DNA of 64,000 bases from Idiomarina seosinensis (lineage in GTDB: Bacteria; Pseudomonadota; Gammaproteobacteria; Enterobacterales; Alteromonadaceae): positions 1 to 64,000 of the forward strand of contig NZ_PIQF01000002.1 of assembly GCF_003987275.1 (NCBI RefSeq), given 5' to 3'. Below the pieces are notes generated by a model. That model ran no database searches and was not told the DNA's origin. It saw nothing but the letters and a program-made list of their open reading frames with translations. Each line of letters begins with the position of its first letter. The stretch's first letter is position 1. The translations under genes and the position numbers were made by a program. Of this stretch, positions 38,096 through 48,095 are shown piece after piece.

Positions 38096-39022
38096 ATGGT
38101 TTTGCCGGTAGGTCGTTCTTTTTATGTCACAACCGATTATGGTCGGGTAAAAGGCTTTCGCTATGCGGCGGATAATGGTCGGCCGGATGCTCCAGTGGTC
38201 GTGGTGCAAGGTGGCATTAGTGGCACCGGGCAGCTGTGGCGGCTGGATGGCAGCGGTTGGTGGCAATCTCTGTATGACGCATTTGCTGAGACCGAAGATT
38301 TGCAAGTGATTAGCTTCGACTATTTGGGCGGGCTTGGCGGCTCTACTACGCCGGAGCAGCCGTTAACGGTTGAGCAGCATGCCCTTGCCTACTTGCAGGC
38401 ACTAGAAAAACTTGGGGTGGATCGAATTCATGGCTGGGTTGGTGGCTCCTTTGGTGGAGTGCTCGGGCTGCAAGCTGCAAGTCTTAAACAAGGGCCGCCG
38501 ATCGATCGGCTAACAGTCATCGGCGCGGCCCATAAACCGTCCATTCAGTCATCCTTACTGCGTTCGTTCCAGCAGTTACTGCTACAGAACTGCGACTGCG
38601 AACAGCAAGGTGTGGTGCTAGCCCGCGCTTTGGCCATGCTGAGTTATCGCAACGCAGACGAATTTGAGCGTCGCTTTGAGCACCCCGATGACGCACTGGA
38701 GTATCTGCTGGCACAAGGCGAGCGGTTATTGCAGCGGCATGGCAAGCAGGCGAATAAGTTATTTACCCACCTGACGCCAATATTAAATGACTACCACATT
38801 GATGTGCGACAAATAACCTGTCCGGTGCAACTGGTGAGTTTTAGTTCGGACACTATAGCACCACCAGCGCTGGTGAGTGAGCTGGAGGCGCTGCTGCCCG
38901 ACTGCGATAGTTACGTCAGTATCGAAACGCCGTTTGGCCATGACGGGTTTATCAAGAACGTGGCCGATTATCAAACCTCGTTAAGCCAATATCTTCCTCA
39001 ACTTGCGGAGACCCATGTATGA
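38096..39022 (+). CDS. metX: MetX-type homoserine O-acyltransferase
   Basis: 308 residues from ATG 38096, which has GGAGG five bases upstream; a GTG at 38072 is less likely. Alpha/beta hydrolase fold with the nucleophile Ser in GWVGGSFGGVLGLQ, an Asp in FSSDTIAPP and His in FGHDGF. It activates homoserine with an acetyl or succinyl group. The protein is shorter than typical MetX (about 350-380 residues), and acyl-CoA preference cannot be read from sequence. It overlaps metY by four bases and lies behind met boxes, which supports the methionine role. A general hydrolase is the less likely alternative. Confidence 0.83.
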   Translation: MVLPVGRSFYVTTDYGRVKGFRYAADNGRPDAPVVVVQGGISGTGQLWRLDGSGWWQSLYDAFAETEDLQVISFDYLGGLGGSTTPEQPLTVEQHALAYLQALEKLGVDRIHGWVGGSFGGVLGLQAASLKQGPPIDRLTVIGAAHKPSIQSSLLRSFQQLLLQNCDCEQQGVVLARALAMLSYRNADEFERRFEHPDDALEYLLAQGERLLQRHGKQANKLFTHLTPILNDYHIDVRQITCPVQLVSFSSDTIAPPALVSELEALLPDCDSYVSIETPFGHDGFIKNVADYQTSLSQYLPQLAETHV

Positions 39023-40284
39023 AAGATGAGACGCTGGCCATTCATCACGGCTACCAAACCGACCCCACCACAAAAGCGGTCGCTACTCCTATTTATCAAT
39101 CAGTAGCCTTTGAATTTGACGACGCACAGCACGGCGCTGACTTGTTTGATTTGTCGGTTCCCGGAAATATCTACTCGCGCATTATGAACCCGACCAATGA
39201 TGTGCTTGAGCAGCGCATTGCAGAACTTGAGCATGGCGTGGCTGCTCTGGCGGTAGCGTCCGGCATGGCGGCCATTGAATATGCAATTATTACGCTTGCC
39301 TCGCAAGGCGATAATATTGTTACTACCCCTCAACTATACGGCGGCACTTACACGCTCTTCCGACATATGTTGCCGTCATTTGGTATCGAGGTTCGGTTTG
39401 CCGACGGTGACAAACCGGAGGATCTGGCACACCTAATTGATGATAAAACCAAAGCGCTTTACTGCGAAACGATTGGTAATCCAGCTGGCAATATTGCTGA
39501 CCTGGAAGGGCTGGCAAAAGTTGCCCATCAAGCCGGTGTACCGCTAGTGGTGGATAATACCGTGGCAAGTCCAGTGCTTTGCAAACCTATCGACTTTGGT
39601 GCCGACATTGTGGTGCATTCGCTGACCAAGTATATCGGCGGGCACGGTAACTCGGTGGGTGGCCTTATCGTTGACTCTGGGCGGTTCGACTGGCTTCAAC
39701 ATAAACAGCGTTTTCCTCAGTTCAGCAGTCCGGAACCCGCTTATCACGGTGTTGTATACACGGAGGCATTTGAAGCTGCGGCTTTTATTGCCCGAGTAAG
39801 AACCGTAGCCTTGCGTAACACCGGCGCCGCGTTGTCGCCATTTAATGCATTTTTGCTGTTACAGGGCCTGGAAACGTTATCGCTGCGTTTAGAACGGCAT
39901 TGCCAGAATGCTGAAAAAGTGGTGGATTACTTACAACAGCACCCTCAGGTGGAATGGGTTAATTTTGCCGGATTACCACAACACCCAGATTATCAACGGG
40001 CTCAACATTATCTTAAAGGCGGAATACCGGCCTCGCTGTTAACCTTTGGTATCAAGGGAGGTTTTGCAGCCGGTGTCGCGTTTTACGATAAATTAAAGCT
40101 GTTTAAAAGACTGGTTAATATCGGGGACGCAAAAAGTCTGGCCTGTCATCCTGCGTCGACGACGCACCGGCAGCTAACCGTGGACGAGCAGATTCAGGTT
40201 GGCGTTAAGCCCGAAGCTATCCGCCTGTGCGTGGGCATTGAACATATCGACGATATTATCGCTGATTTGGAGCAGGCGCTTTGA
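39019..40284 (+). CDS. metY: O-acylhomoserine sulfhydrylase (MetY-type)
   Basis: 421 residues of the Cys/Met-metabolism PLP family. Conserved: [49 protein letters not shown] and the PLP Lys in [11 protein letters not shown]. Length and the long insertion [20 protein letters not shown] fit MetY rather than MetB. It makes homocysteine from O-acylhomoserine and sulfide, bypassing cystathionine. The ATG overlaps the metX stop (ATGA). Sharing the met-box promoter suggests repression by methionine excess. Confidence 0.9.
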   Translation: MKDETLAIHHGYQTDPTTKAVATPIYQSVAFEFDDAQHGADLFDLSVPGNIYSRIMNPTNDVLEQRIAELEHGVAALAVASGMAAIEYAIITLASQGDNIVTTPQLYGGTYTLFRHMLPSFGIEVRFADGDKPEDLAHLIDDKTKALYCETIGNPAGNIADLEGLAKVAHQAGVPLVVDNTVASPVLCKPIDFGADIVVHSLTKYIGGHGNSVGGLIVDSGRFDWLQHKQRFPQFSSPEPAYHGVVYTEAFEAAAFIARVRTVALRNTGAALSPFNAFLLLQGLETLSLRLERHCQNAEKVVDYLQQHPQVEWVNFAGLPQHPDYQRAQHYLKGGIPASLLTFGIKGGFAAGVAFYDKLKLFKRLVNIGDAKSLACHPASTTHRQLTVDEQIQVGVKPEAIRLCVGIEHIDDIIADLEQAL

Positions 40285-40473
40285 AGGGATTGGGCTCCCG
40301 TTGGTCGCGGTTTAGGCTCTCTGCGCTCGCGGTATGGGTGCTGCGCACGGTCTGGGATCGCGTTGCTCGCGATTTATCATGAGCGTAGCGAATCCATCCC
40401 GCGAAGCCCGGAGGGCAATCCCACTCCGCGAACGCTAGTGAGTCTAAACCGCGACCAACGGGAGCCCAAACCC
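40285..40473. repeat. GC-rich array between convergent metY and mscS
   Basis: From the metY stop to the mscS stop. Left units GTTGGTCGCGGTTTAGGC and GCTCTCTGCGCTCGCGG, a TTTATCATGAGCGTAGCG turn, right units CGCGAAGCCCGGAGGGC and CGGGAGCCCAAACC. The outer ends (GGGCTCCCGTTGGTCGCGG, 40290-40310, and its complement at 40452-40471) pair to make a long stem. Confidence 0.82.
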
Positions 40474-40475
40474 TG

Positions 40476-41294
40476 TTACTGGTCCTTCTTCATGTGCACA
40501 TCCATTTGTGGGAATGGAATGCCGATGCCTTCTTCGTCTAAACGGTCTTTAATACGCTCCAGCAGATCCCAGCGGGTTGGCCAGTGATCTTCGGTCTTGG
40601 TCCATGGACGTACGTTAAAGTCGACTGACGAGCTGTTCAACGCAGTAACCGTTACCACCGGTGCGGGATCCTCCAGAATCCGTTCATCCTTTTCTAATTC
40701 TTCCATCAGCACCTTTTTGGTGTGCTGTAAGTTCGCTGAATAGCTAACGCCGATCACCAGATCGATACGACGCAACGGCTCACGATTATAGTTAACAATA
40801 GCGCTACCAATCACTTGTGAGTTCGGTACATACACCACTTTACGATCCGGGGTCATTAGTATGGTCTGGAAGATATTAATCTCTTCCACAGTACCCGCAG
40901 TACCGCCACACTCAACGTATTCACCCGCCCGCAATGGCCGGAACATAATTAACAATACGCCTGACGCGATATTGGATAACGACCCCTGTAAGGCCAGGCC
41001 AATGGCTAAACCGGCTGCACCTAAAATAGCGATAAACGAGGTTGTCTGAACGCCAATCTGGCTTAATGCAACCAATAGTGCGGTAATGAAAATAATCGAT
41101 TTAACGATCGCCGATAAAAAGCTAATCACGGCGCCGTCGACTTCTTTCTTCTCCATGCCTCTGCGCATGATGCCGGTAACGATCTTGGACGCGATACGGG
41201 AAGCGATCAAAATGACGATCGCAATAATTACTTTGATACTGTACTCGATCAACATGTCTTGGTTATTGTTGATCCAATCAAGAATCGTCTGCAT
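40476..41294 (-). CDS. mscS: Small-conductance mechanosensitive channel
   Basis: 272 residues. Three N-terminal membrane helices, with the Gly/Ala-rich pore helix TM3 (LGAAGLAIGLALQGSLSNIASG), then the cytoplasmic beta domain (GEYVECGGTAGTVEEINIF, VYVPNSQVIGSAIVNY) and alpha/beta vestibule. It releases osmolytes on hypo-osmotic shock. It appears monocistronic, between the GC-rich array and gspN, and is close to E. coli MscS (286 residues). Confidence 0.95.
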   Translation of the reverse strand: MQTILDWINNNQDMLIEYSIKVIIAIVILIASRIASKIVTGIMRRGMEKKEVDGAVISFLSAIVKSIIFITALLVALSQIGVQTTSFIAILGAAGLAIGLALQGSLSNIASGVLLIMFRPLRAGEYVECGGTAGTVEEINIFQTILMTPDRKVVYVPNSQVIGSAIVNYNREPLRRIDLVIGVSYSANLQHTKKVLMEELEKDERILEDPAPVVTVTALNSSSVDFNVRPWTKTEDHWPTRWDLLERIKDRLDEEGIGIPFPQMDVHMKKDQ

Positions 41295-41361
41295 TGGAAG
41301 AATTCCTTATTTAACAGCGTGTTTTTAAAAGACTATCCCAGCGTACGCTAGATTAGCAAGC

Positions 41362-42099
41362 TCAAATGCTAAATCGATAGCGACCCTGACTATCAGCTTG
41401 CCCCAAGTAAGTGAACATTTCTGCCAACCCTTCAGGAGTGCGCGGATTTGGCCGCACTGTACCTGAAATAGACACATCGTTGCTATCGATAGTGCCATTA
41501 AAGTTTAGCCCCAGGCTATTATTGCCTGCCATTGCGAGCTTTATTGCCCCCTGTTCGGAGCAGCCTAATTGCAACGGAAACTCACCCAATGACAACCATT
41601 GGTTATTAACCAGCACTTCTATGTTTTGTCCCTCGGCTGATCCGGTGAGCTGTTCGCACCAACGTTGCTCTAAGGGAAGCTGAAGCTGGTACTCTTTTAA
41701 AGTGAGCTGCCAGTTACCTCGTGTCTCGATTGGCATAGCGACATCGGTCAGAGCTAACAGCGGTGCTAACTGGCCCGCCACCTCGAGTTCATTAAGCTTT
41801 AAGCCTGCCGTCGAATAGGTCAATTCACCCTGTCCGGCTATGTCATTTTCGGTTGCTGGCACGTTAAGCTGCAATGCGACACGCCCGGCTAGTAGTTGAG
41901 TCGGACTTAATGACCAACTAACATCGTAAAACCATTGTTGGTTAACTTTTAGCTGTCCGGCAGAACCGTTCCAGAGCGAGCCAGATACTTGATTAAGCGA
42001 TATACCAGCGGGTAATTGTACCCAATACAAAGCTCTTGCAGGCGCGTACACAACCAGTAATACCAGCGTAATTATTATCCAAAGTATCCAACGCTTCAT
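41362..42099 (-). CDS. gspN: Type II secretion protein N
   Basis: 245 residues, N-terminal membrane anchor (WILWIIITLVLLVVYAPARALYWVQLPAGI) and a beta-rich periplasmic domain with SGSLWNGSAGQLKV and WSLSPTQLLAGRVAL, typical of GspN. The ATG overlaps gspM (ATGA). Last gene of the gspC-N operon; the role in the secreton is peripheral and some systems lack it. Confidence 0.9.
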   Translation of the reverse strand: MKRWILWIIITLVLLVVYAPARALYWVQLPAGISLNQVSGSLWNGSAGQLKVNQQWFYDVSWSLSPTQLLAGRVALQLNVPATENDIAGQGELTYSTAGLKLNELEVAGQLAPLLALTDVAMPIETRGNWQLTLKEYQLQLPLEQRWCEQLTGSAEGQNIEVLVNNQWLSLGEFPLQLGCSEQGAIKLAMAGNNSLGLNFNGTIDSNDVSISGTVRPNPRTPEGLAEMFTYLGQADSQGRYRFSI

Positions 42100-42629
42100 A
42101 GGGCTTCCGTTACCAATAATTGCCGTACTCGCACTTGTCCGGGACTGTCCAGTTTAGCGATATCGGCGGTTTCTACTTGCAGCTGAAAACGGCTTTCGAG
42201 CTGCGCAATAAGTTCTAAAACTTGTTTAAAGTCAGCATCGTCAATACTGACCAGAACGCTATCCTGCTGTGGCTGCAAGCGGGCGATATCAAGCTCTAAA
42301 GCGCGCGCGGCTGAATTTATCCGCTGACTCACCGACTCATCGTTACGCGTTCGCTGCGGCGCCCTGTCTTTTGCTGCCTGATAGCGTGCCAATGTTTGCT
42401 GGACCCAGCTTAGCTGCTGCTGCTGAGCTGCAACTCGTTGGTTGGCTTGTTGAAGGGCACTAACACTGGGTTGCCAGATAACAAAATAAAGTACGGCGAT
42501 GCCTAACACAATGGTCAATACACGCAGCAGCCGTTGCTCGCGCTCATTTAAAGCCAACCAGCGCTGCTGGGCTTGCTGATAAAACGAGTGATTCTGTAGT
42601 CGCTGCTGCAGCTGGTTTATTACGCTCAC
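42096..42629 (-). CDS. gspM: Type II secretion inner-membrane protein M
   Basis: 177 residues. Short cytoplasmic N-terminus (WLALNEREQRLLRVLTIV), one membrane helix, coiled segment, then a ferredoxin-like periplasmic domain (VLVSIDDADFKQVLELIAQL). Binds GspL in the inner-membrane platform. Overlaps gspL and gspN by four bases each. Confidence 0.93.
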   Translation of the reverse strand: MSVINQLQQRLQNHSFYQQAQQRWLALNEREQRLLRVLTIVLGIAVLYFVIWQPSVSALQQANQRVAAQQQQLSWVQQTLARYQAAKDRAPQRTRNDESVSQRINSAARALELDIARLQPQQDSVLVSIDDADFKQVLELIAQLESRFQLQVETADIAKLDSPGQVRVRQLLVTEAL

Positions 42630-43834
42630 GATCGTTCCTCCAGACTCACTGTTATAGTACCCGCAACTTGCGACCCACGATTGCTTAGGGTGCCCTGCTC
42701 AACCACTAAGCCCGAATCCTTGGCGCTTTGCTGAAATGTTTCCAGTTCGGCAAACGACTTCGCTATAGCATGTAAGCGCAGTTCGCCACGCTGGAATTTG
42801 AGTAGCTCCAAGGTTAACGAGGGAGCGCTACTAAATGCAGCGCCCAACTGGTCAAGTGTGCGCAGCATTGAGGCTTGCTGCCCCTCATTCAGGCCTAACT
42901 GATCAATTTGGCGTTGTAACTGCACCCGCAAATTGACCACCCGCTGCTGCGCTGGAAACTGTTCTTGATACAGCGCTAATGCCTGTTGCTGCATCGCGTC
43001 CGCCTGACTATTTAAGCTAACCGCGCGCAGCCAGTTATAGCTGACCGCGACCACAAAGCAACACGCGGCCGCCACAGCCAAAGGACGCCAGTTTAGATTC
43101 AATGTTTTACGTGGGGTCTTCGGTCTAAATTCTCGCTGACGAATATCAAATCCACCGGTACCCTTCGCCAACGCAGTAACAGGCAGCTCGATATCGGCGG
43201 CTTCTGTTAGTACCGTTGGCTCTAGCCAGCCAAGCTCGCCGTAATGAACCAACTTCATTGGGGTTTCACGTTCTACCGCAGAAGCGCTAAGCACCTCACC
43301 AAACAAGTCATTTTCCAGGGTAAAACCGTGCCAATGAGAGACTCTAACAATGGTATCGTTGCCCAAAGTTAAGCAATGCCATTCACCTTCTGCATACGGC
43401 AGTAAAAGATAATCAGGAATCCACTCATCGGCGCTAATTTGTGCTTTATTTAAGACCGATTGCCATTGCTGCATATGGCGGCGTTCTGTTACAACCACGG
43501 GCAATGGCAGCGACGACTTACCGGGCTTAGACCAGGCAAAATGCAATTTTTCAATATCGCTGGCGAGCTCCTCTTCGAGCGCGAACGGGATTACTTTGTC
43601 AAGATGACGACGGGCGCCGCTTGGCAGCGTCACATGCTGTAACACTGCGTCCTGTCCCGGAATAGCCACGGTTACAAAACAACGTTCGGCTTGAGCTGCT
43701 AGTTGCTTAAGGTCATCGAGCGAATTTAACTCACCACTTGCTATAGTCTCGTTTAATTCAGTGTTAACGATAAACCAGTGAACTTTTTGCTCTTGCATTG
43801 ACGCGGGTAAACGGAGAATCAGCCGTTCCTGCAT
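42626..43834 (-). CDS. gspL: Type II secretion inner-membrane protein L
   Basis: 402 residues. N-terminal actin-like cytoplasmic domain (ERLILRLP start, VLQHVTLPSGARRHLDKVIPFALEEELA) that docks GspE, one membrane helix near residue 255 (LAVAAACCFVVAVSYNW), periplasmic ferredoxin-like domain. Two bases downstream of gspK. Confidence 0.94.
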   Translation of the reverse strand: MQERLILRLPASMQEQKVHWFIVNTELNETIASGELNSLDDLKQLAAQAERCFVTVAIPGQDAVLQHVTLPSGARRHLDKVIPFALEEELASDIEKLHFAWSKPGKSSLPLPVVVTERRHMQQWQSVLNKAQISADEWIPDYLLLPYAEGEWHCLTLGNDTIVRVSHWHGFTLENDLFGEVLSASAVERETPMKLVHYGELGWLEPTVLTEAADIELPVTALAKGTGGFDIRQREFRPKTPRKTLNLNWRPLAVAAACCFVVAVSYNWLRAVSLNSQADAMQQQALALYQEQFPAQQRVVNLRVQLQRQIDQLGLNEGQQASMLRTLDQLGAAFSSAPSLTLELLKFQRGELRLHAIAKSFAELETFQQSAKDSGLVVEQGTLSNRGSQVAGTITVSLEERS

Positions 43835-43836
43835 AT

Positions 43837-44820
43837 TTAGTCTCCCATCGCTCGGTAAATTACTGTTGTATGTTTGCCGTCCAGTTGTAGTACCGAGCGA
43901 GCTTGTATTTCACTGTCTTTCCATTTTAAAAAAGCGGTTAGCTGAAAGAATTGACTATTTACAGTCAACTCCGACAAACCGCCTTCAGTTTCTGTCTTTA
44001 ACGAACCCAGACTGCCTTCCGATAAAACCGTCGAAATTTCTTCATACCCTTTTTCAGGGCGTCCTCGGAGTACATCTTCAGCGGCTGAAACAGACATGTT
44101 GCCCTGAGTCATACCCACCAGCAGCTCAGCGTTATCCAAATCAATCGTATTTATATTGATGGTTAGCTCTTGGTTGTTTGGTATCACACAAACCAGGGGC
44201 CGAATCTTATCTACTATCTCAGCAGAAAAGCCTCTAATCAACCGTAACTCACTAATATCAAGTAGCCCGCTATTAGCTGTCTGATAAGGTAACGGTAGCG
44301 ATTCATAATCGGCATCCTCGGCTCCCTGAGCCGATAATTTAAGGTCCGAATCGACAAAGTCACTCAGCGCGTGAGCCAGCCTCTGAGCTTGGTAAGCATC
44401 AATATCTAACGCGACCATTAACGCTGTAAACTGCTTTATGCGCAGTTCTTTTAAGCTTTCGTCCTGTTCGCCACCGGCCAGACTGTTGGCGTTAAAACAA
44501 CTGTGCAGATCTCTCACTGCTGCCGACAACTGTCCACCGCCGGCTAATTGGAACGGACCCGTTTCTGTCGCCCAAGCCTGCTTTAGATGAGGAATCCCAT
44601 CGTTTGCATCGAGCTCTTGGGTTAACACCTCGCTCAGCACCTCTTCTGCACTGAGCCACATCCAGTAGCTTTGTTCCGCCTGATAGGCGCTGCTGCTTCG
44701 ACTGACATGGTTTTGTAATTGGGTCCCCAGCTGCACAGCAACCACGGATACAATAGCTACGACCAGTAGCACTGTTATAAGAGCCGCGCCATGCTGTTTA
44801 TGTTGCTTAGCTTTCATCAT
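43837..44820 (-). CDS. gspK: Type II secretion minor pseudopilin K
   Basis: 327 residues from ATG 44820 (MMKAKQHKQHG), with AGGG upstream; a frame from 44850 lacks one. Class III prepilin signal with cleavage after KQHG before AALITVLLVVAIV. As is usual for GspK, the position-5 Glu of the mature pilin is absent. The large alpha domain (DANDGIPHLKQAW, HALSDFVDSD) and ELTININTIDLDNAELLVG identify it. Caps the pseudopilus tip with GspI and GspJ. Overlaps gspJ by 14 bases. Confidence 0.93.
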   Translation of the reverse strand: MMKAKQHKQHGAALITVLLVVAIVSVVAVQLGTQLQNHVSRSSSAYQAEQSYWMWLSAEEVLSEVLTQELDANDGIPHLKQAWATETGPFQLAGGGQLSAAVRDLHSCFNANSLAGGEQDESLKELRIKQFTALMVALDIDAYQAQRLAHALSDFVDSDLKLSAQGAEDADYESLPLPYQTANSGLLDISELRLIRGFSAEIVDKIRPLVCVIPNNQELTININTIDLDNAELLVGMTQGNMSVSAAEDVLRGRPEKGYEEISTVLSEGSLGSLKTETEGGLSELTVNSQFFQLTAFLKWKDSEIQARSVLQLDGKHTTVIYRAMGD

Positions 44821-45469
44821 CAGAGCCCTTGCCTGATGAAGCAACGCCACTGGTTAAAAATACTCGATACATTTCACCAAAAACCCGGGATATAATGGTG
44901 ACTTCTATTGCAGCGGGCATATCTCCCGTCGTCGACCAGTTGCTATTCCAACCTTGCTGCATCCCACTATTATCATCCGCTTGACCTGACTGCCGATAAA
45001 ACCGAACCTGAAAACTCTCGATGTCTGTCAGCAATGTCTGTACCTGAGGCTCGCCTGACGTGTCGTTAACGAAGGTAAAGCTAAGCCGTTGTAACTCCCC
45101 ATCCCTTACTCGATACACAATTGGCTGCAATTCGCTGCGTGGCAATCGCAACCCGGGGTTATCAAAGCCACTGCGTACAAAAGCTAATACACCGCTTTCC
45201 GAGTCAATATTATCGACATTATTAGTCACGTACTGATGGATGACCTCGCCCATATTGGGTCGAGTTGGCTTAGCAACTGCCTGCCGTACATCCTGCTCTA
45301 TTAATAGCCAACTAAACTGTAGCTGTTCAATTTTTTCAAAACGTTGTTCCGATTGTTTTTTAGTACTTAACACCTGGTCCAGAATAGAAAAGCTGCCGAG
45401 CCCGAGCAATGCGAAAATTGCTATTGTGACCAGTACTTCTACCAGGGTAAAACCGCCGTTATTTTTCAT
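44807..45469 (-). CDS. gspJ: Type II secretion minor pseudopilin J
   Basis: 220 residues. Prepilin signal with cleavage after NNGG before FTLVEVLVTIAIFALLGL, keeping the conserved Glu. Family motifs include QLQFSWLLIEQDVRQAV and LPRSELQPIVYRV. Part of the tip complex. Overlaps gspI by four bases. Confidence 0.94.
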   Translation of the reverse strand: MKNNGGFTLVEVLVTIAIFALLGLGSFSILDQVLSTKKQSEQRFEKIEQLQFSWLLIEQDVRQAVAKPTRPNMGEVIHQYVTNNVDNIDSESGVLAFVRSGFDNPGLRLPRSELQPIVYRVRDGELQRLSFTFVNDTSGEPQVQTLLTDIESFQVRFYRQSGQADDNSGMQQGWNSNWSTTGDMPAAIEVTIISRVFGEMYRVFLTSGVASSGKGSDDES

Positions 45470-45879
45470 TGCGGTGCTACCGAAGATTCTGTTTTGCTGA
45501 CCGGTTTACGCAGGTAACTGACTAATTGAATGGCTTCGCCTTCGTCACCCGCCCTGCCGACGCTCACCGTTACCGCCACTACATTCGGCGTCACCGTTTC
45601 CGTCACTTGCTGCTGCCAGCGCCAGCGCTGATCCCCCATCATCGCTTCACCGGTCTTATTGTCACTAATCGGCCAGCTACGCTGTAACGCGAGTTCTGCT
45701 AAACGGTTAGAAGCAACATACTGCGCATAGGTCTTATCCTGCAACGAGCTAAGCCCACTAATATGGCCACTTGCGGCTTGTAACGCAGCCACGGCAGCCA
45801 GTGCAAATATCGCTAAAGCGACCATCACCTCAATTAAGGTAAAACCTGATTGCGGGGGACTTTTAAGCGCCATTGCCAT
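45466..45879 (-). CDS. gspI: Type II secretion minor pseudopilin I
   Basis: 137 residues. Prepilin cleavage after PQSG before FTLIEVMVALAIFALAAVA. The ASGHISGLSSLQDKTYAQYVASNRLAEL helix and WQQQVTETVTPNV are typical of GspI. Overlaps gspH by 17 bases. Confidence 0.94.
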   Translation of the reverse strand: MAMALKSPPQSGFTLIEVMVALAIFALAAVAALQAASGHISGLSSLQDKTYAQYVASNRLAELALQRSWPISDNKTGEAMMGDQRWRWQQQVTETVTPNVVAVTVSVGRAGDEGEAIQLVSYLRKPVSKTESSVAPQ

Positions 45880-46432
45880 CTCCCTCAGTCACATTTATCT
45901 GCCATGCTGTTTCAGTTTCTAACTGCACCGACCTAAGCCCGCCAATAACTCGAAACGTCAGTGAAAAATCAGCGATTTCTCCGCTTGGCAAAATCATAAC
46001 CTGAGGCTGTTTTAACTCGTCTTCCTGCTCATCAGAATCATCGGACTCTGCCAATAAAAAGTCATCGTTTTGTTGTTCATTAGCTTGAACAGCAAAGCCT
46101 AAATTGCGATTAAAATTCCACTCATAATCATCCAGTGACTGTGGTTTTAGGCCGCGCTGTCTCAGTGGCTGCCATTGTTGTTGCTGCCATTGTAAAAACT
46201 CATAACGTCTGTTTTCTGAGTCTAAAAACAACCCGACTGGCCGTTGCCTTAACATCGCATACTGTCGCGCGATATCTAGCTGCAGCTTTAAGCGGCCGGC
46301 CAGCTCGCGTGCCTGATTATCATTGTCTTTAGACGACGGTAAAGTCATTACCACGGCGCTGGCCATAATGGCGATAATAGCCATTACCAGTAATATTTCT
46401 ATTAAGGTAAAACCACGCGCGCGTGCCATCAT
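45863..46432 (-). CDS. gspH: Type II secretion pseudopilin H
   Basis: 189 residues. Cleavage after RARG before FTLIEILLVMAIIAIMAS. The following ARELAGRLKLQLDIARQYAML region and the Gln/Asp-rich insert fit GspH. Ends overlap gspI; starts directly after the gspG stop. Confidence 0.93.
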   Translation of the reverse strand: MMARARGFTLIEILLVMAIIAIMASAVVMTLPSSKDNDNQARELAGRLKLQLDIARQYAMLRQRPVGLFLDSENRRYEFLQWQQQQWQPLRQRGLKPQSLDDYEWNFNRNLGFAVQANEQQNDDFLLAESDDSDEQEDELKQPQVMILPSGEIADFSLTFRVIGGLRSVQLETETAWQINVTEGDGNGA

Positions 46433-46867
46433 TTAGTTACTGTTTTGTTCTCCAATCATCCAGCTACCAAAGTCATCATCGGTACCCGGCTGCCCATCTG
46501 GCCCGGGCGAAAAAATATCGATATCGCTGTATTCACCTGGGTTCAACAGTAAGTAGTCGTTACCATAAGGGTCTTGTGGCAAACGCCGAATGTAACCGCC
46601 CTGGCGATAGTTGCGAGGTTGCGGGTCCAGGTTGGGACGTTCCACCAATGCTTCCAGGCCTTGCTCGGTGGTTGGATAAGAAGAGTTATCAAGATGATAC
46701 TGCGCTAACGCGTTTTCTAACGCGACAATATCGGCAATGACTTTTTGCTCGTTAGCGCGCTGCTGGTTACCCAAAACATTGGGTAATACCATGGTCGCCA
46801 GAATGCCAATAATGGCGATTACCACCATCACTTCTACCAGTGAAAAACCTTGTGATTTACCTTTCAT
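46433..46867 (-). CDS. gspG: Type II secretion major pseudopilin G
   Basis: 144 residues. Cleavage after KSQG before FSLVEVMVVIAIIGILATMV; mature part has VLGNQQRANEQKVIADI, the SYPTTEQGLEALVERP motif and the calcium-site loop DPYGNDYLLLNPGEYSDIDI. Principal subunit of the pseudopilus. Confidence 0.97.
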   Translation of the reverse strand: MKGKSQGFSLVEVMVVIAIIGILATMVLPNVLGNQQRANEQKVIADIVALENALAQYHLDNSSYPTTEQGLEALVERPNLDPQPRNYRQGGYIRRLPQDPYGNDYLLLNPGEYSDIDIFSPGPDGQPGTDDDFGSWMIGEQNSN

Positions 46868-46869
46868 AA

Positions 46870-48093
46870 CTACAACCCTACGCTATTATTTAACTGAAGT
46901 ATTGGCTGGATAATCGCCAATACAATAAAGAACACAATACCCGCCATAGTGACAATTAATGCGGGCTCGAAGACTTTCAAAGATACTTGTACCAAGCCTT
47001 CAAATTCGCGGTCCTGATTGTCCGCTGTGCGGCGCAACATTTGCTCCAGCTCACCTGATTTTTCGCCAGCGGCAATCATATGTAGCATCATCGGCGGAAA
47101 TAGTCCCGTTTGCTGTAACGCTGCCCTTAAAGACGAGCCTTCTTTTACGTGTGTTGCGGCCGTTTCAATGGCTTCTCGAATCGCAAGATTACCAATCACT
47201 TTCGCTGTAATTTGTAACCCCGTTAGCAGTGGTACCGCGGAAGACGTCAATATACTGAGTGTGCGTGCAAAGCGAGCGGTGCTTACGCCTCTAATAATCT
47301 TCCCCAAAAACGGCAAGCGCAATAACATTAAATGATATCTGTACTTGTTCTTATCCACTCTAAGCCATTGTTTAAAGATAACCATCGCTACTGCCAATAT
47401 GACCAGCATCCAAAGCCCATAGTTCTGCAAAAATTCAGAAATACTGAGCATCGCGGTAGTTGTCGGTGGCAACGACTGTCCCATCGTTGAAAAGTTGTCA
47501 ACGATCTGTGGCACAATTGACACCAGTAAGAATATGACAATACCTATCGCTACCAGGGTTAACATCAGTGGATAAACTGAGGCCTGGGTTAACTGACTGC
47601 GCATATGTTGGCGCTGTTCGGTATAATCGGCCAATTCGGTCAATACCTGATCCAGATGGCCAGACTTCTCGCCAGCCGCGACCATTGCCGTGTACAGATT
47701 GTCGAATACATGGGAGTAGTCGCGCATTGCTTCGGCAAGGCTATAACCTTCCACCACCTTGCTGCGAACTGACATGAGCAGGTTTTTTAAACGAGTTTTT
47801 TCTGTCTGATCGGCCACCGCCAACAACGCTTGTTCAATTGGCAACGCCGAGCCGACCAGTGTTGATAGTTGTCGGGTAAGTAATGCTAAGTCTTGTGCTT
47901 TTACTTTGCGTTTAAAGCTCCAGCGGGTGGTTTTTTGATTACTTTTTTCTTGCTGTGAGGCTATTTCTACCGATAACGGCATTAACCCCTGTTCGCGCAA
48001 CTGTTGTCGAACTTGTCGTATCGTGTCCGCTTCCAGTACCCCACGCTTCTTTCGTCCATTGGCGGTGACTGCTTGATACTCAAAGGCTGCCAC
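46870..48093 (-). CDS. gspF: Type II secretion inner-membrane platform protein F
   Basis: 407 residues with two GspF repeats (LTRQLSTLVGSALPIEQAL and FARTLSILTSSAVPLLTGL) and three main membrane helices. Central platform that couples GspE to pseudopilus growth. Two bases from gspE and gspG on either side. Confidence 0.97.
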   Translation of the reverse strand: MAAFEYQAVTANGRKKRGVLEADTIRQVRQQLREQGLMPLSVEIASQQEKSNQKTTRWSFKRKVKAQDLALLTRQLSTLVGSALPIEQALLAVADQTEKTRLKNLLMSVRSKVVEGYSLAEAMRDYSHVFDNLYTAMVAAGEKSGHLDQVLTELADYTEQRQHMRSQLTQASVYPLMLTLVAIGIVIFLLVSIVPQIVDNFSTMGQSLPPTTTAMLSISEFLQNYGLWMLVILAVAMVIFKQWLRVDKNKYRYHLMLLRLPFLGKIIRGVSTARFARTLSILTSSAVPLLTGLQITAKVIGNLAIREAIETAATHVKEGSSLRAALQQTGLFPPMMLHMIAAGEKSGELEQMLRRTADNQDREFEGLVQVSLKVFEPALIVTMAGIVFFIVLAIIQPILQLNNSVGL

Positions 48094-48095
48094 AA